Below, in pieces: positions 63,100-64,000 of a DNA stretch of 64,000 nucleotides; position 1 is the first letter of the stretch; every line of letters starts with the position of its first letter. Source of the DNA: a bacterium (lineage in GTDB: Bacteria > CLD3 > SB21); the NCBI GenBank assembly GCA_013360215.1, contig JABWCP010000005.1, positions 124,001-188,000 on the forward strand, read 5' to 3'. The position numbers and the translations under genes were made by a program. The notes under the pieces are model-generated. The model did not search any database, had not been told where the DNA came from, and saw only the letters and a list, made by a program, of their open reading frames with translations.

Positions 63100-63681
63100 A
63101 TGACAACAACCTCGAAAACAAAAAAACAACGATGCTGGTGGTGCGGCGACGACCCTTTGTATTGCGAATATCATGATAAGGAATGGGGCGTACCAGTACA
63201 CGATGATCAGAAAATATTTGAGTTTTTAATTCTCGAAGGATTTCAGGCCGGGCTGAGTTGGATAACGATACTGCGCAAACGCGATAATTTTCGCAAAGCG
63301 TTCAAACAATTTGATCCTAAAAAAGTGGCACGCTTCTCAAAAGCGGACGTCAGCCGTCTGATGCAAGACACCGGTATCGTGCGTAACCGACTCAAAATCG
63401 AAGGTGCGATCAACAACGCCAAATGTTTTCTCGAAGTACAAAAAGAATTCGGCACATTTGACCGTTATATTTGGTCTTTTACCGGGTATAAAACGCTACG
63501 CAATCCAAAACGCTCCCGCGAAAATATCATGGCCACTTCGCCGGAATCAGATGCCTTGTCCACTGATCTGAAATTGCGCGGTTTTAAATTTGTCGGTTCG
63601 ACCGTCATTTATGCGCACATGCAAGCTTCCGGAATGGTAGATGATCATGTCAAAGGATGTTGGAAGCACAAAAAGCGCTAA
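63100..63681 (+). CDS. tag: DNA-3-methyladenine glycosylase I
   Basis: A 193-residue Tag glycosylase that excises 3-methyladenine. The zinc site is complete: CWWCGDDPLYCEYHDKEWGVP at the start and the HxxxCWKH-like end (DDHVKGCWKH). The aromatic pocket phrase FEFLILEGFQAGLSWITILRKR, with the key Glu, is intact. The ATG at 63100 is chosen; a TTG at 63073 overlapping the upstream gene is possible. Confidence 0.94.
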   Translation: MTTTSKTKKQRCWWCGDDPLYCEYHDKEWGVPVHDDQKIFEFLILEGFQAGLSWITILRKRDNFRKAFKQFDPKKVARFSKADVSRLMQDTGIVRNRLKIEGAINNAKCFLEVQKEFGTFDRYIWSFTGYKTLRNPKRSRENIMATSPESDALSTDLKLRGFKFVGSTVIYAHMQASGMVDDHVKGCWKHKKR

Positions 63682-63738
63682 AACTTTTTAATCGTTGCAC
63701 TAACTCCACCTCGACCGGTTAACCCGAAGGTGGGTTAT

Positions 63739-64000
63739 CTATTTCTTATTAACCCAAAAAAATCGCTCGGACGAAGCCGTCTGACCGGACAACAGATCTT
63801 TGACGGTAATCGTCAAAACGCATTCGCCTTCCGGCAATTCGCTGATATCAAATCCCACGTATTCCCGTTCTGTCGGCAAGGTTCCGGTTTTTTGTGTCAC
63901 CGACGTGATCGTCGCTTTACTCCTACCAAAAAGTTTACCTACAGCCCGCGTTAAAATATTTCCGCGTTGAACCGGTGCCAACGTATAACTGATTTCGTAG
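63739..64000 (-). CDS. C-terminal part of a surface-type protein, partial
   Basis: The last 86 codons of a gene that begins beyond the right edge. The visible part is beta-strand rich (YEISYTLAPVQRGN, VGFDISELPEGECVLTITVKDLLSGQTASSERFFWV). This pattern is like the C-terminal Ig-like tail seen in GWxTD-type proteins of FCB bacteria, but the piece is too short to be sure. Confidence 0.6.
   Translation of the reverse strand, partial: YEISYTLAPVQRGNILTRAVGKLFGRSKATITSVTQKTGTLPTEREYVGFDISELPEGECVLTITVKDLLSGQTASSERFFWVNKK

Noticed and set aside
63700-63740. Possible terminator after tag (TAACCC with GGGTTA)
   Set aside because: The stem is short and no real T run follows; not strong enough to annotate.

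Overview
The window looks like chromosomal DNA from a Gram-negative bacterium of the Fibrobacterota-Chlorobiota-Bacteroidota (FCB) superphylum, in the style of Calditrichota, KSB1 or Ignavibacteria-type lineages. The main clue is a large secreted protein (56976-60053) that ends in a type IX secretion sorting domain with the usual NYPNPFNPST start. A TonB-dependent receptor, lipoproteins with LxGC-type lipoboxes, a Gld-style ABC operon and a probable GWxTD-like protein tail agree with this. Base composition is balanced. I see no phage module, CRISPR array or plasmid functions. The phylum is an inference from these families only.

Layout. 1-6371 (minus): an RND-type membrane fusion protein cut by the window edge, an AhpD-like protein, a TonB receptor with an SSS-family symporter, and a HEAT, MarC and VOC-fold operon. 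6520-14270: a core block with rsfS, tRNA-Leu, tig, clpP, clpX, a GGDEF protein, tRNA-Lys, a pabA/trpG amidotransferase, and metK behind a SAM-I riboswitch. 14559-21875: a POT peptide transporter, an aconitase-superfamily fusion with its domains in reversed order, a membrane protein, serB and rho. 22167-29788: an AlkZ/YcaQ-like glycosylase, a RibD-like reductase, a four-gene Gld-type ABC operon and an active M1 peptidase. 29869-30487: a REP-associated transposase with four small hairpins. 30685-38451: a barrel-like protein, DMT and GNAT proteins, a GlxA-type regulator divergent from a PfpI-family protein, then an M1 peptidase homologue without its zinc site, a DUF4932-like metallopeptidase and a small membrane protein. 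38454-41057: a periplasmic sulfur operon (two rhodaneses, split YeeE/YedE). 41346-48470: a radical SAM protein, a response regulator, an OPT transporter, phenylalanine hydroxylase and a large duplicated helical protein. 48474-56408: a degenerate SpoIIE-like sensor, tRNA-Ala beside an array of decayed tRNA copies, rpmG, cdsA and part of a peptide ABC transporter. 56416-64000: a TPR lipoprotein and the type IX cargo protein, an RluD-type synthase, a PduL-like protein, pnuC, a pentapeptide protein, tag, and the tail of one more protein.

The most interesting signal is upstream of the phenylalanine hydroxylase gene. A promoter is followed by a 29-residue open frame carrying a run of six aromatic codons (F-Y-Y-Y-F-Y), then an intrinsic terminator, then the hydroxylase that turns Phe into Tyr. 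This looks like a tyrosine/phenylalanine attenuator. Also notable are two proteins built from degenerate enzyme domains (the zinc-less M1 homologue and the SpoIIE/HATPase sensor), the tRNA-derived repeat array, a 17-bp perfect hairpin holding a start codon in its loop, and a transposase flanked by hairpins with conserved loops but different stems. All calls come from reading the sequence; no database search was run.
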